Notes under the pieces: model-generated
What the model saw: the letters and a program-made list of their open reading frames with translations, nothing else
What the model was told of the DNA's origin: nothing
The model's database searches: none
Assembly: GCA_902803185.1 (NCBI GenBank)
Contig: CADCOV010000253.1
Coordinates: forward strand, 1 to 17,030
From: an uncultured Eubacteriales bacterium
GTDB taxonomy: Bacteria; Bacillota; Clostridia; Peptostreptococcales; Anaerovoracaceae
Length of the DNA stretch: 17,030 bases
Reading direction: 5' to 3'
Program-made: the position numbers and the translations under genes
Shown: piece by piece, positions 10,091 through 17,030 of the stretch
Layout of the letters: every line of letters starts with the position of its first letter
Position numbering within the stretch: the first letter of the stretch is position 1

Positions 10091-10109
10091 AAACTAATGC
10101 ATCCTGATT

Positions 10110-10138
10110 AGTATATCACTTTTTGGTGCAATAGTACA
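10110..10138 (-). promoter_or_regulatory. alaS promoter candidate with extended -10
   Basis: TATACT (10110-10115) is preceded by TGA, forming an extended -10. A weak -35-like TGTACT lies at 10133-10138, 17 bases away. It sits between the nifU terminator and the alaS ribosome binding site. It would give a leader of roughly 30 bases. Confidence 0.6.
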
Positions 10139-10141
10139 TAC

Positions 10142-10172
10142 AAAAAACAACGGCAGCACGTTCGCGCTGCCG
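10142..10172 (-). terminator. Intrinsic terminator of the nifS-nifU unit
   Basis: A stem of about 9 bp (CGGCAGC with GCTGCCG plus a G-T and a C-G pair) closes a GAAC loop. It is followed on the minus strand by TTGTTTTTT. It lies about 30 bases after the nifU stop. Confidence 0.92.
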
Positions 10173-10200
10173 CATTTTCGCTTCTCTTCGAAGCCCCTGT

Positions 10201-10647
10201 TTACTCCTCAGGGACCTCGTCGTCGTCCTCGTCGGCGTTCGGATCAAAGCCCTCCAGCCCGGCGTAGTATTTGCCCTTCTTCTGGGCGTAATCGTAGATG
10301 GCTGCTTTGATGGCGTGGTCCGCCAGCACGGAGCAGTGGATCTTCACCGCCGGAAGTCCGCCGAGCTCGTCCACCACGTCTTTGTTTGTGACCTTGAGGG
10401 CCTCTTCCACGGTCTTGCCGATGATCATCTGGGTGGCCATGCTGGAGGACGCGATGGCGCTGCCGCAGCCGAAGGTCTTGAACTTGCAGTCGGTGATGAC
10501 GTCGTTCTCGTCGACCTTGATCTGCATCTGCATCATGTCACCGCAGACCGGGCTGCCGTAGATGCCCACGCCGTCCGGATCTTCGATCTCGCCCACGTTC
10601 TTCGGGTTCAGGAAGTTCTCCATGACCGTATCGTTATAAAGTCCCAT
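10201..10647 (-). CDS. nifU: Fe-S cluster assembly scaffold, IscU/NifU N-terminal type
   Basis: The 148-residue protein matches the IscU-like scaffold on which Fe-S clusters are built from cysteine sulfur. It shows the start YNDTVMENFLNPKNVGEI and the three cluster-ligand cysteines Cys35 (SPVCGD, with Asp37), Cys61 (FGCGSAIASSS) and Cys105 (KIHCSVLA). There is no NFU C-terminal domain, so it is a stand-alone scaffold. The last 20 or so residues form an acidic tail (DEDDDEVPEE) unlikely to be functional in the core fold. It begins 6 bases after nifS, with a GAGG-type ribosome binding site. A strong terminator follows. The symbol nifU follows clostridial usage; iscU is equally apt. Confidence 0.95.
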   Translation of the reverse strand: MGLYNDTVMENFLNPKNVGEIEDPDGVGIYGSPVCGDMMQMQIKVDENDVITDCKFKTFGCGSAIASSSMATQMIIGKTVEEALKVTNKDVVDELGGLPAVKIHCSVLADHAIKAAIYDYAQKKGKYYAGLEGFDPNADEDDDEVPEE

Positions 10648-10653
10648 TGTCCG

Positions 10654-11823
10654 TTACCTCGCTTCCTTCGGCGTCAGCGGCGACAGCTCTCTGAGCCGGC
10701 TGACGACCATCTTGAGACAGTCCACTGTGTAATCGATATCCTCCTTCGTCGTGAAGTCCCCGACGGTGAAACGGACGGTGCCGTGGATCAGCTCGTCGGA
10801 GATGCCCAGCGCGGCCAGCACGTGGGACGGCTTCAGGGACTTGGAGGAACAGGCGGATCCGGTGGATACGCAGATCCCGAACTGATCCAGCAGAAGCAGG
10901 ATCGATTCTCCCTCGATGTATTTGAATGTGACGTTGAGATTGCCCGGGTGGCGGTGCTCCATGCTGCCGTTGATGAAGCAGTCCGGGACTTCGGCGCGGA
11001 TGCGCTCCGCCAGATAGTCCCTGAGCGCCGTGCTGTGGGCGATGTGTTCCTCGAGATGCTCCTTGGCCAGCTCCGCCGCCTTGCCGAACCCGACGATGCC
11101 GGCGGTGTTCTCCGTGCCCGCTCTCTTCCCGTTCTCCTGGGCGCCGCCGTGGAGATAATTCGGGATCTTGACGCCCTTCCTGGTGTAGAGGGCGCCCACG
11201 CCCTTCGGCCCGTAGATCTTATGGGCGGACATGGACAGGAAGTCCACGCCCAGGTCCTTCACGTCGATCGGGACGTTGCCCAGGGCCTGCACCGCATCGG
11301 TGTGGAACAGGATCTTGTGCTTCTTCGCCACGGCAGCCAGCTCCTTGATCGGATGGATGGTGCCGATCTCGTTGTTGACCATCATGACGCTGACCAGGAT
11401 CGTCCGGTCCGTGATGGCCTTCTCCAGCTCCTCCGGATCCAGGCGGCCCTCCCCGTCGACGCCCAGGTAGGTGAACTCGAACCCGTGCTTCTCCAGGTAG
11501 TCGCAGGTGTGCAGGATCGCGTGGTGCTCCTCCACCGTGGTAATGATGTGGTTGCCCTTGTCCTTCAGCTTGTCGGCGACGCCGAGGAGGACCCAGTTGT
11601 CCGACTCGGAGCCGCAGCCCGTGAAGGTGATCTCCCTTGGTTCGGCGCCGATCAAAGCGGCGACCTGCTCCCGGGCCTTATCCAGGCCCTGCTTGGCGAT
11701 CAGGCCCGGCGTATAGAGGCTGGAGGCGTTCCCGAACTTCTCGGTGAAGTACGGCAGCATCTCCTGCAGGACTTCTTCCTTGACCGGCGTGGTCGCGGAA
11801 TAATCGAGGTAGACGTTTCTCAT
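10654..11823 (-). CDS. nifS: Cysteine desulfurase, NifS/IscS family
   Basis: This PLP enzyme removes sulfur from cysteine for Fe-S cluster and tRNA thiolation pathways. The 389-residue protein has family length. It begins VYLDYSATTPVKEEVL and carries TFTGCGSESDN, EHHAILHT, VNNEIGTIHPI, and HTDAVQALGNVPIDV. The PLP lysine is Lys202 in SMSAHKIYGPKG, and the catalytic cysteine is Cys325 in STGSACSSKSLKPSH on the mobile loop. An AAGGAG site lies 8 bases before the ATG. It is the first gene of a two-gene unit with nifU six bases downstream. No Rrf2-type regulator (IscR/CymR) gene lies next to it, although many Clostridia have one there; mnmA, another common partner, is also absent. Confidence 0.96.
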   Translation of the reverse strand: MRNVYLDYSATTPVKEEVLQEMLPYFTEKFGNASSLYTPGLIAKQGLDKAREQVAALIGAEPREITFTGCGSESDNWVLLGVADKLKDKGNHIITTVEEHHAILHTCDYLEKHGFEFTYLGVDGEGRLDPEELEKAITDRTILVSVMMVNNEIGTIHPIKELAAVAKKHKILFHTDAVQALGNVPIDVKDLGVDFLSMSAHKIYGPKGVGALYTRKGVKIPNYLHGGAQENGKRAGTENTAGIVGFGKAAELAKEHLEEHIAHSTALRDYLAERIRAEVPDCFINGSMEHRHPGNLNVTFKYIEGESILLLLDQFGICVSTGSACSSKSLKPSHVLAALGISDELIHGTVRFTVGDFTTKEDIDYTVDCLKMVVSRLRELSPLTPKEAR

Positions 11824-11851
11824 TTCGTTTTGCTCCTTTGGAAAGTAATGA

Positions 11852-11888
11852 CTCAGGTATTATATACCAATCGCGCCTGAGCTCGAAA
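11852..11888 (-). promoter_or_regulatory. nifS promoter with flanking inverted repeat
   Basis: A perfect TATAAT (11859-11864) lies 18 bases from a weak -35, TTTCGA (11883-11888). The overlapping TGGTATATA can also act as an extended -10. The 6-bp inverted repeat CTCAGG/CCTGAG (11852-11857 and 11876-11881) brackets the -10, and a smaller GGTAT/ATACC repeat sits inside it. The arrangement would suit an operator; the regulator is unknown. Confidence 0.55.
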
Positions 11889-11893
11889 CAAAA

Positions 11894-12151
11894 CTAGGAA
11901 AGGCTATTTCCCTTCTTTTTATAGGACTTTCTGACGAGGTGGGCCTCCTGTTCCATCTCGTCGATGACGCCCTCCTCGCCCGGCTCCACGACCTTGATCG
12001 AGTCCAGCTGGGCCCTCAGATTCGCCTTGAAGGCGTCGATGTAGGCGCGCCGGAGCTTCTGCTGCTCCGCCTTCTCTTCTTCCGTCAGCCCCTCGGCCTT
12101 CGCCTTGCGGGCCAACTCGTTGATCCGGTCGATCATTTCCTGTGTGATCAA
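11894..12151 (-). CDS. DUF896 family protein (YnzC-like)
   Basis: The 85-residue protein of unknown function shows the DUF896 helical-hairpin core: EMIDRINELARKAKAEGLTEE, then EKAEQQKLRRAYIDAFKANLR and a basic C-terminus (RKSYKKKGNS). In Bacillus subtilis ynzC sits in the SOS-induced yneA operon; no SOS gene lies next to it here. I chose the TTG at 12151 because GGGGAGG lies 8 bases upstream and the product starts like the family (M-ITQEMIDRI). The upstream ATGs at 12157 and 12175 are only 2 bases and 1 base from any ribosome-binding-like sequence. It has its own promoter candidate and seems to be a single-gene unit, although no clear terminator separates it from nifS. Confidence 0.88.
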   Translation of the reverse strand: MITQEMIDRINELARKAKAEGLTEEEKAEQQKLRRAYIDAFKANLRAQLDSIKVVEPGEEGVIDEMEQEAHLVRKSYKKKGNSLS

Positions 12152-12159
12152 AACCATCA

Positions 12160-12166
12160 CCTCCCC
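12160..12166 (-). promoter_or_regulatory. Ribosome binding site that fixes the DUF896 TTG start
   Basis: GGGGAGG lies 8 bases before the TTG at 12151. It is too close (2 bases) to serve the ATG at 12157. Confidence 0.75.
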
Positions 12167-12183
12167 ATGTTTCATACTCCAAC

Positions 12184-12220
12184 ATTGTAGATGGTTTCCG
12201 GCCGGAAAGCAACCGGAAAT
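12184..12220 (-). promoter_or_regulatory. DUF896 promoter with palindromic spacer
   Basis: TTGCTT (12207-12212) is 17 bases from TACAAT (12184-12189). The spacer contains a perfect 14-bp palindrome, TTTCCGGCCGGAAA (12195-12208). An extra CCGGAAA half-site at 12213-12219 lies 11 bp, one helical turn, from the same half of the palindrome. These repeats could be an operator; the regulator is unknown. Confidence 0.6.
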
Positions 12221-12222
12221 CG

Positions 12223-12939
12223 CTATCCGCAGACCACCAGGTCCGCCATTTTTGCGAAGGTCTTCTGCCCGATGCCGCTGACCTGCATCAGGTCCTCCGG
12301 CGCGGTGAAGGGCCCATTGGCCTCCCGGTAGGCGATGATCTTCTCCGCCGTGGCGGGACCGACTCCCGGCAGCCGCTGGAGCTCCTCCGAGGAAGCGTGG
12401 TTGACGTCCACCCTGCCGTCCGAAGCCGCGCCTGTCCCTGCGCCGCTCTCCACTGCCGCAGCCGGCGCCGTCTCGCCGATCCTTGGGATATAGACCTTCT
12501 GGCCGTCCCGGACCTCCGAGGCCCGGTTGATGGCGTCGATGTCCGCCTCCTCCGCGAGGCCCCCCGCCAGCTCCACCAGCTCCGCGAGCCTGGCGCCCTC
12601 CTCCAGCTCGTAGACGCCGGGCGCCTCCACCGCGCCGCTGATGTCGACGAAAATCCTTGATTTCACGGGCACCTCCGCCCCGGTGAACAGATTCCCGCTC
12701 CGGGCGATTTCGGCCACAGGATCGCCATTTTCGGTCTCCTCCGCGGTCTCATGCGGTGCGGTCCCGATCTCGAGGACGCTCGGATCCCGGTTTTCCCCAT
12801 TCTCTCCCAAAAACACGAAAGCGGCGATGATCGTTCCGATCACGGCCGCCCGTTTCAATGTCTTCCTGTGGTCCTCGCTCCACCTCGCAGCGCGCTTTCC
12901 CAGCGAGCGGAGCTCAGCCTTCAGCCTGCCCTTTCTCAT
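12223..12939 (-). CDS. comEA: ComEA family competence DNA receptor, membrane-anchored
   Basis: The 238-residue protein has the ComEA layout: a basic cytoplasmic N-terminus, one membrane segment near residues 30-45 (RAAVIGTIIAAFVFLG), a low-complexity acidic linker, an SLBB domain (roughly residues 90-150; RIFVDISGAVEAPGVYELEEG), a second linker rich in Ala/Gly, and a C-terminal helix-hairpin-helix pair (VDVNHASSEELQRLPGVGPATAEKI and VSGIGQKTFAKM). The domain faces the outside and binds incoming double-stranded DNA during transformation. The ATG has GGAGG about 10 bases upstream and overlaps the end of the DUF2344 gene by 26 bases, implying co-expression with that pair. comEC and other uptake genes are not in the window. 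Function is from the family; natural competence of this organism is not shown. Confidence 0.93.
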   Translation of the reverse strand: MRKGRLKAELRSLGKRAARWSEDHRKTLKRAAVIGTIIAAFVFLGENGENRDPSVLEIGTAPHETAEETENGDPVAEIARSGNLFTGAEVPVKSRIFVDISGAVEAPGVYELEEGARLAELVELAGGLAEEADIDAINRASEVRDGQKVYIPRIGETAPAAAVESGAGTGAASDGRVDVNHASSEELQRLPGVGPATAEKIIAYREANGPFTAPEDLMQVSGIGQKTFAKMADLVVCG

Positions 12940-13669
12940 CCTCAGATCCCTCCTTTGATTTCGAGTGATCTAAGTGTACCCCCGTCATATGGGGAATACA
13001 AGGGTCGAAAAGCAGATATTTGCGGCAGACCTCCACGTCGTAGCGATGGACCTGAGGGAGCTCCTTCTCCAGGAAGGTCTGGAGCACCAGCTCCGGGCTC
13101 AGGTTGGAGGCGCTGCCGGAGTCCAGCTCCATGGCGAGCTCCGGCGCCCAGACGCCCGGGATGGCCCGCATGCTGCGGATCATCGGCTTGATGTCCACCG
13201 GTTCGAGACGTTTGGTCTTCTTCATCTTCTTCATGGCGACGATCTCCGGCTGGGCCAGGTAATCGCCGATCAAAGCGCTGAGCGCCTCCTGGGTCACGTT
13301 TGCGGAGGCCGGCAGCGCTGCGGAATACTCCGCCCCGGTCACCACCGCCGCCATGGACTTCGGCGCCATGTCCAGGATCCGGCACTCCGAGAGCTCCAGG
13401 CCCTCCGGCATCGCCGGCGCCATCCGGGCGAGGATCTCCTCCGCCGGCATGTCCTCGTAGGTGTAGAACTCCAGGAACTCCTGCTCCGCAGTGTAGCCCA
13501 GCGAAAGCGGCTGGGCGAAGCTCATCTTCGGATGCGGGTTGTACCCCTGGGAGTACGCGAGAGGCACTCCCGTGCGCTTGAAGGCCCGCTTGAAGAGGCG
13601 CAGCAGGTCCAGGTGGGACGTGTAGCGGATGTAGCCCCGCTTGGCGAATCTCAAATACAGTCTAGCCAT
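12914..13669 (-). CDS. DUF2344 (TIGR03936) radical-SAM-linked protein
   Basis: The 251-residue protein belongs to the TIGR03936/DUF2344 family, which is nearly always found beside, or fused to, the TIGR03960 radical-SAM protein. The signature is at the N-terminus: LYLRFAKRGYIRYTSHLDLL, then FKRTGVPLAYSQGYNPHPKMSFAQPLSLGY. Its biochemical role is unknown; partner or substrate-binding subunit of the radical-SAM enzyme is an inference from the constant pairing. The C-terminus is a charged, likely disordered tail (SKSKEGSEDEKGQAEG). The ATG overlaps the stop of the radical-SAM gene by 8 bases and has GGGAGGG about 4 bases upstream, so translation is probably coupled. In many Firmicutes ribonuclease G follows; here comEA follows, overlapping by 26 bases. 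Confidence 0.9.
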   Translation of the reverse strand: MARLYLRFAKRGYIRYTSHLDLLRLFKRAFKRTGVPLAYSQGYNPHPKMSFAQPLSLGYTAEQEFLEFYTYEDMPAEEILARMAPAMPEGLELSECRILDMAPKSMAAVVTGAEYSAALPASANVTQEALSALIGDYLAQPEIVAMKKMKKTKRLEPVDIKPMIRSMRAIPGVWAPELAMELDSGSASNLSPELVLQTFLEKELPQVHRYDVEVCRKYLLFDPCIPHMTGVHLDHSKSKEGSEDEKGQAEG

Positions 13670-16016
13670 AGATCCCTCCCAGTCTGCAGGTCGTTTTGCG
13701 GTTGATCCCGCAGCCCACGCAGCCGTAGCGGCAGTCGTGGGTCGTGGTCTCGGCCTGCGCTTTGTTCCACTCTCTCAGGAGGAATTCGTCGGAGACGATC
13801 GGGTCGATGATGTGCCACGGCAGCACCTCGTCCAGGGCCCGCTCTCTGTAGGCGTAGAAATCGGCGGTGATGCCGCTCTCCTCGATGGCCCTCGTCCATT
13901 TCTCCGGGTCGAAGTGCTCGGACCAGCTGTCCAGCCTGCATCCCAGGCGGTTGGCCGCCTCCAGGAGATCCGCGCTCCGGCGGTCGCCCCTTGCCAGGAT
14001 GGCCTCCAGCACGCTGGTCATGTCGTCGTGGTAGTGGAAGGTCACACCCTTGATGCGGAGCTTTTCCTTCAGGTAGTCGTGTTTGGCCCGGAAGCTCTCC
14101 ACCGTGTCCTGCGGGTACCACTGGAACGGGGTGTGCGGCTTCGGCACGAAGTTGGAGACGCTGACGGTGACGTTGAATCGGCCCTTGCCGCCGGCCGCCT
14201 TCGCCGTCCACATGGTCTTCCTGGCGATGTCAGCGATGCCGTCCAGATCCTCGTAGGTCTCCGTCGGCAGGCCGATCATGAAGTAGAACTTCACGTGGGT
14301 CCAGCCCAGCTCCACCGCCTGCTTGACGGCGGAGAGGATGTCCTCCTCGGTGATGCCTTTGTTGATGACGTCCCTGAGGCGCTGGGTCCCGGCCTCCGGC
14401 GCGAAGGTCAGGCCGGACTTGCGGTACTTCTGGATCTCCTGCAGCACGGTGAAGGAGAAGGTGTCGAGCCTGAGGGACGGCAGCGAGAGCGCCACGTTCC
14501 GGGAGGCGCAGTCCTCCATCAGGGAGGTGGCCAGCGGCTCGAACTCCGAATGGTCGGAGGTGGACAGGGACAGGAGCGACAGCTCGTCGTGGCCGGTGTT
14601 CTCGATCTGGGCCTTGGCGAGCTCCGTGATGAGCTCCTTCGGCCGCTCTCTCACCGGGCGGTAGATCATGCCCGCCTGGCAGAACCGGCAGCCCCTGGTG
14701 CAGCCCCTGAAGGTCTCCACCACCGCCCGGTCGTGGACGGTGTCGATGAACGGGACGATCGGCGCGGTCGGGAACGGCAGCGGCGCGATGTCGCCGATCA
14801 AAGCCTTTTCCACCCGGTCCGGCGCCTCCTCCCACAGCTTGCGGTAGCGGGAAACTGTGCCGTCCTCATGGTACTCCGGCTCGTAGGCGCAAGGCACGTA
14901 GACCCCCTGCCAGCTGCAGACGGAACGCAGGAAGGCCTCCCTCGGCATCCCCTGCTCCTTCGCCCTCTTGTATTCCTCCAGGAAGGCCGGCAGGAGCTCC
15001 TCGCCGTCTCCGATCAGGAAGACGTCCACGAACGGCGCCAGCGGCTCCGGGTTATAGGCGCACGGGCCGCCCGCGATGATGAGCGGATGGCACTCGTTTC
15101 GGTCAGCGGATCTGAACGGAAGCCCCGCCAGGTCCATCATATCCAGGATGTTGGTAAAGGACATCTCGTACTGCAGGGTGAAGCCGAACGCGTCCATGTC
15201 CCGGACCGGCGTCTTGGTCTCCAGGGTGAAGAGGGACAGCCCCTCCTCCCGCATCAAAGCCGCCATGTCCGCGGCAGGCTCGAAGACCCGCTCGCAGTAG
15301 ATGCTTTCTCTCTTGTTCAGAAGATCGTAGAGGATCTGCAGGCCCATGTAGGACATGCCGATCTCGTAGAGGTCCGGGAACGCGAAGGCGAACCGGAGGC
15401 ATCCGTCCCCGGTCTTTCTCGCCATGTTGAACTCGGAGCCGATGTAGCGGGCCGGTTTTTCCACCCGCTTCAGCATGCCGGAGAGCTTGGCGGCGTCCGC
15501 CTGCTCCAAAAATAGGCTGTCGAAGCTCCGGCCGATCCTCTTTTCGATGACGCGGATATAGTCTTTGATCTTGTCCCGGGCGCGGAGCAGGTGCTCCGAC
15601 TTGTCCTGGCCCCGGCGGATAATCAGGTCCTCGAACCGGGCGTCAGGCCCCACGTAGGCGTGCTCCTTGACGATCCGGTCTGCCAGGCAGAGGACGTCGT
15701 TGGCCGTCGGGTGCTCCGGGTCTCCCAGAGCCCTCGTCATGTGGTCCCGCACCAGATCCGCTTCCTCCGGGTAGCCCATCTCGATCAAAAGGTCGGCGCA
15801 GCGCTCCCCGTGGTAGTCCATCTTCCGCATCACGTCGTGGGCGAAACCCGCTGCACGAACAAGAGCGGGGTCGATGTCGACTCCGCTTCTCATCAGTTCC
15901 TTCGCGATCCGCTCGGCGACACGCCCCACCGCCCTGCAGTGGGCGACGACGTGCTCCGGCGTCTGATACACGATATATAATTCTTCAATTTCCGCCTCGG
16001 AAAGACGTTTGCTCAT
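13662..16016 (-). CDS. HD domain / B12-binding-like / radical SAM fusion protein (TIGR03960-like)
   Basis: The 784-residue protein has two parts. Residues about 1-165 form an HD phosphohydrolase domain with the metal ligands His26, His60-Asp61 and Asp113 (EHVVAHC, GFAHDVMR, CLADRIVKEH). From about residue 181 it aligns by eye with TIGR03960: RVEKPARYIGSEFN, RFAFAFPDLYEIGMSYMGLQ, CERVFEPAADM, LQYEMSFTNILDM, AGGPCAYNPEP. The radical-SAM CxxxCxxC is Cys439, Cys443 and Cys446 (FRGCTRGCRFCQAG). The C-terminus has four more cysteines (762, 766, 769, 777). Function is unknown; RNA modification is often guessed. The ATG at 16016 has AAGGA 5 bases before it. The frame also opens at a TTG at 16043 overlapping the obg stop, but without a ribosome binding site. 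No ribosome binding site precedes Met181, so the two parts are one polypeptide. Confidence 0.9.
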   Translation of the reverse strand: MSKRLSEAEIEELYIVYQTPEHVVAHCRAVGRVAERIAKELMRSGVDIDPALVRAAGFAHDVMRKMDYHGERCADLLIEMGYPEEADLVRDHMTRALGDPEHPTANDVLCLADRIVKEHAYVGPDARFEDLIIRRGQDKSEHLLRARDKIKDYIRVIEKRIGRSFDSLFLEQADAAKLSGMLKRVEKPARYIGSEFNMARKTGDGCLRFAFAFPDLYEIGMSYMGLQILYDLLNKRESIYCERVFEPAADMAALMREEGLSLFTLETKTPVRDMDAFGFTLQYEMSFTNILDMMDLAGLPFRSADRNECHPLIIAGGPCAYNPEPLAPFVDVFLIGDGEELLPAFLEEYKRAKEQGMPREAFLRSVCSWQGVYVPCAYEPEYHEDGTVSRYRKLWEEAPDRVEKALIGDIAPLPFPTAPIVPFIDTVHDRAVVETFRGCTRGCRFCQAGMIYRPVRERPKELITELAKAQIENTGHDELSLLSLSTSDHSEFEPLATSLMEDCASRNVALSLPSLRLDTFSFTVLQEIQKYRKSGLTFAPEAGTQRLRDVINKGITEEDILSAVKQAVELGWTHVKFYFMIGLPTETYEDLDGIADIARKTMWTAKAAGGKGRFNVTVSVSNFVPKPHTPFQWYPQDTVESFRAKHDYLKEKLRIKGVTFHYHDDMTSVLEAILARGDRRSADLLEAANRLGCRLDSWSEHFDPEKWTRAIEESGITADFYAYRERALDEVLPWHIIDPIVSDEFLLREWNKAQAETTTHDCRYGCVGCGINRKTTCRLGGIYG

Positions 16017-16039
16017 ACTGTTCCTTCCGTGATCAGAGA

Positions 16040-17030
16040 TCAATACTCGTCATAATACTCCAGCTCGTAGTCCTCGATGCGGACGGTGTCGCCCTCCTCC
16101 AGGCCCAGCTTCTTCAGTTCGTCCAGGGCGCCGTTCTTCTCGATGTACTTGTACAGATAGCGCAGCGAGCCCATGTCGTTGAAGTTGGTGGACTGGAAGA
16201 TCTTTTTGAGCTGTTTGCCGGACAAAACGTACACGTCGCCGTCCTTGTAGGCCTCGATGCGGCGGTAATCCTCGTCGTTGTCCTCGGCCTCGAAATCGAA
16301 GTACTCGTACTCCTCCTCCGGCGGCGGATTGAGGGTCGCCTCGTCCAGCGCCCTGGAAGCCGCGTAGAGCAGCTCCTTGACGCCGAGATTGATCGGTGCG
16401 GAGATCGGATAGCACGGAAGCCCCTTCCCCTCGATATAAGCCTTGAAGGCGAGGTACTTCTCATCGTCCTCATCGATCAGGTCGATCTTGTTGGCCGCGA
16501 CGATCATCGGCTTGGCCGCCACCGCCGGGCTGTAGGACAGGAGCTCGGCGCAGATCTTCTCGAAGTCGTCGATCGGATCCCGGCCTTCGCTGCCGGACAC
16601 GTCCACCACGTGGATCAAAACCTTGGTCCGCTCGATGTGCTTGAGGAACTTGAGGCCCAGGCCCAGTCCCTGATGGGCGCCCTCGATGATGCCCGCGATG
16701 TCCGCCATGACGAAATCCCGGTCCTCCAGGCGCACCACGCCCAGGTTCGGCTCGATGGTCGTGAAATGGTAGTTCTCGATCTTCGGCCTGGCGTTGGTCG
16801 CCGTCGCCAGCAGGCTGGATTTCCCCACGTTTGGGAAACCCACGAGGCCCACGTCGGCGATCATCTTGAGCTCCAGGATCACATCCCGCTCCTTGGCGTC
16901 GCCGCCGGCCTCCGCAAAGTTCGGCGCCTGGCGGACGGAGTTTTTGAAGTGGACGTTGCCCTTGCCGCCCTTGCCGCCCTTCGCGGCGATGAAGCTGTCC
17001 CCGTCCTCCTTGAGGTCGTGCATCAGCTTG
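16040..17030 (-). CDS. obg: GTPase Obg/CgtA, C-terminal part (start outside window)
   Basis: About 329 codons are visible, and the N-terminus (roughly 100 residues of the glycine-rich Obg fold) lies beyond the right edge. The visible part begins in that fold (AAKGGKGGKGNVHFKNSVRQ). The G domain then has G1 GFPNVGKSS, G2 around HFTTIEPNLGVV, G3 DIAGIIEGAHQGLGLG, G4 NKIDLI and G5 PISAP. A full OCT domain ends the protein (DVYVLSGKQLKKIFQSTNFN to LEYYDEY). It is an essential ribosome-associated GTPase linked to 50S assembly and stress signalling. Methionine codons at 17023 and below are internal, not starts. The gene ends 23 bases before the radical-SAM start. In Firmicutes rplU and rpmA usually lie upstream, here out of view. 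Confidence 0.96.
   Translation of the reverse strand, partial: KLMHDLKEDGDSFIAAKGGKGGKGNVHFKNSVRQAPNFAEAGGDAKERDVILELKMIADVGLVGFPNVGKSSLLATATNARPKIENYHFTTIEPNLGVVRLEDRDFVMADIAGIIEGAHQGLGLGLKFLKHIERTKVLIHVVDVSGSEGRDPIDDFEKICAELLSYSPAVAAKPMIVAANKIDLIDEDDEKYLAFKAYIEGKGLPCYPISAPINLGVKELLYAASRALDEATLNPPPEEEYEYFDFEAEDNDEDYRRIEAYKDGDVYVLSGKQLKKIFQSTNFNDMGSLRYLYKYIEKNGALDELKKLGLEEGDTVRIEDYELEYYDEY

Noticed and set aside
10077..10141. T-box riboswitch before alaS
   Set aside because: The space between the nifU terminator and the alaS start is about 65 bases, and the predicted leader about 30, far too short for a T-box.
13641..15515. 624-codon open frame on the plus strand opposite the radical-SAM gene
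   Set aside because: It mirrors the coding strand codon pattern, contains no recognisable domain, and the opposite strand has a motif-rich gene.
16017..16043. TTG start at 16043 for the radical-SAM fusion gene, overlapping the obg stop
   Set aside because: No ribosome binding site precedes it, while AAGGA lies 5 bases before the ATG at 16016.

Overview
This is a GC-rich (about 60 % by eye, not counted) bacterial chromosome segment in which every gene I can support lies on the minus strand, so transcription runs from high to low coordinates. Gene content and protein style point to a Firmicute of the class Clostridia: the alaS-ireB-ruvX cluster, a DUF896/YnzC-like protein, membrane ComEA, the long PurL form, a split PurH with a PurO-type IMP cyclohydrolase, and strong AGGAGG-type ribosome binding sites. 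I cannot name a genus. I see no mobile element, CRISPR array, tRNA or rRNA.

Read in the direction of transcription, the window opens inside obg (the GTPase ObgE/CgtA, N-terminus outside the window). Next come a large HD/B12-binding-like/radical-SAM fusion protein, its usual DUF2344 partner, and the competence DNA receptor ComEA. These are tightly spaced or overlapping and look like one operon. A gap with a good promoter candidate precedes a small DUF896 gene. A second gap carries the promoter of the Fe-S cluster unit nifS-nifU (cysteine desulfurase plus IscU-type scaffold), which ends in a strong intrinsic terminator at 10142-10172.

The next unit is alaS (TTG start, extended -10 promoter) followed by ireB, which has its own promoter candidate in the end of alaS. 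It closes with a strong terminator at 7136-7171. That terminator directly abuts the ribosome binding site of ruvX (TTG start). After a 120-base gap comes a tightly packed purine operon: purE, purM, purN, a PurO-type IMP cyclohydrolase, an AICAR-transformylase-only PurH, purD, and the first 390 codons of purL. These cover most late steps from GAR to IMP. purF, purK, purC and purB are not in the window.

The most unusual feature is the HD domain fused to the N-terminus of the uncharacterised radical-SAM protein. Other points of note are the two-gene replacement of bifunctional PurH, several palindromes overlapping promoters, three SD-8 nt-TTG starts, and the terminator placed against the ruvX ribosome binding site. 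There is no gene-free stretch longer than about 125 bases.
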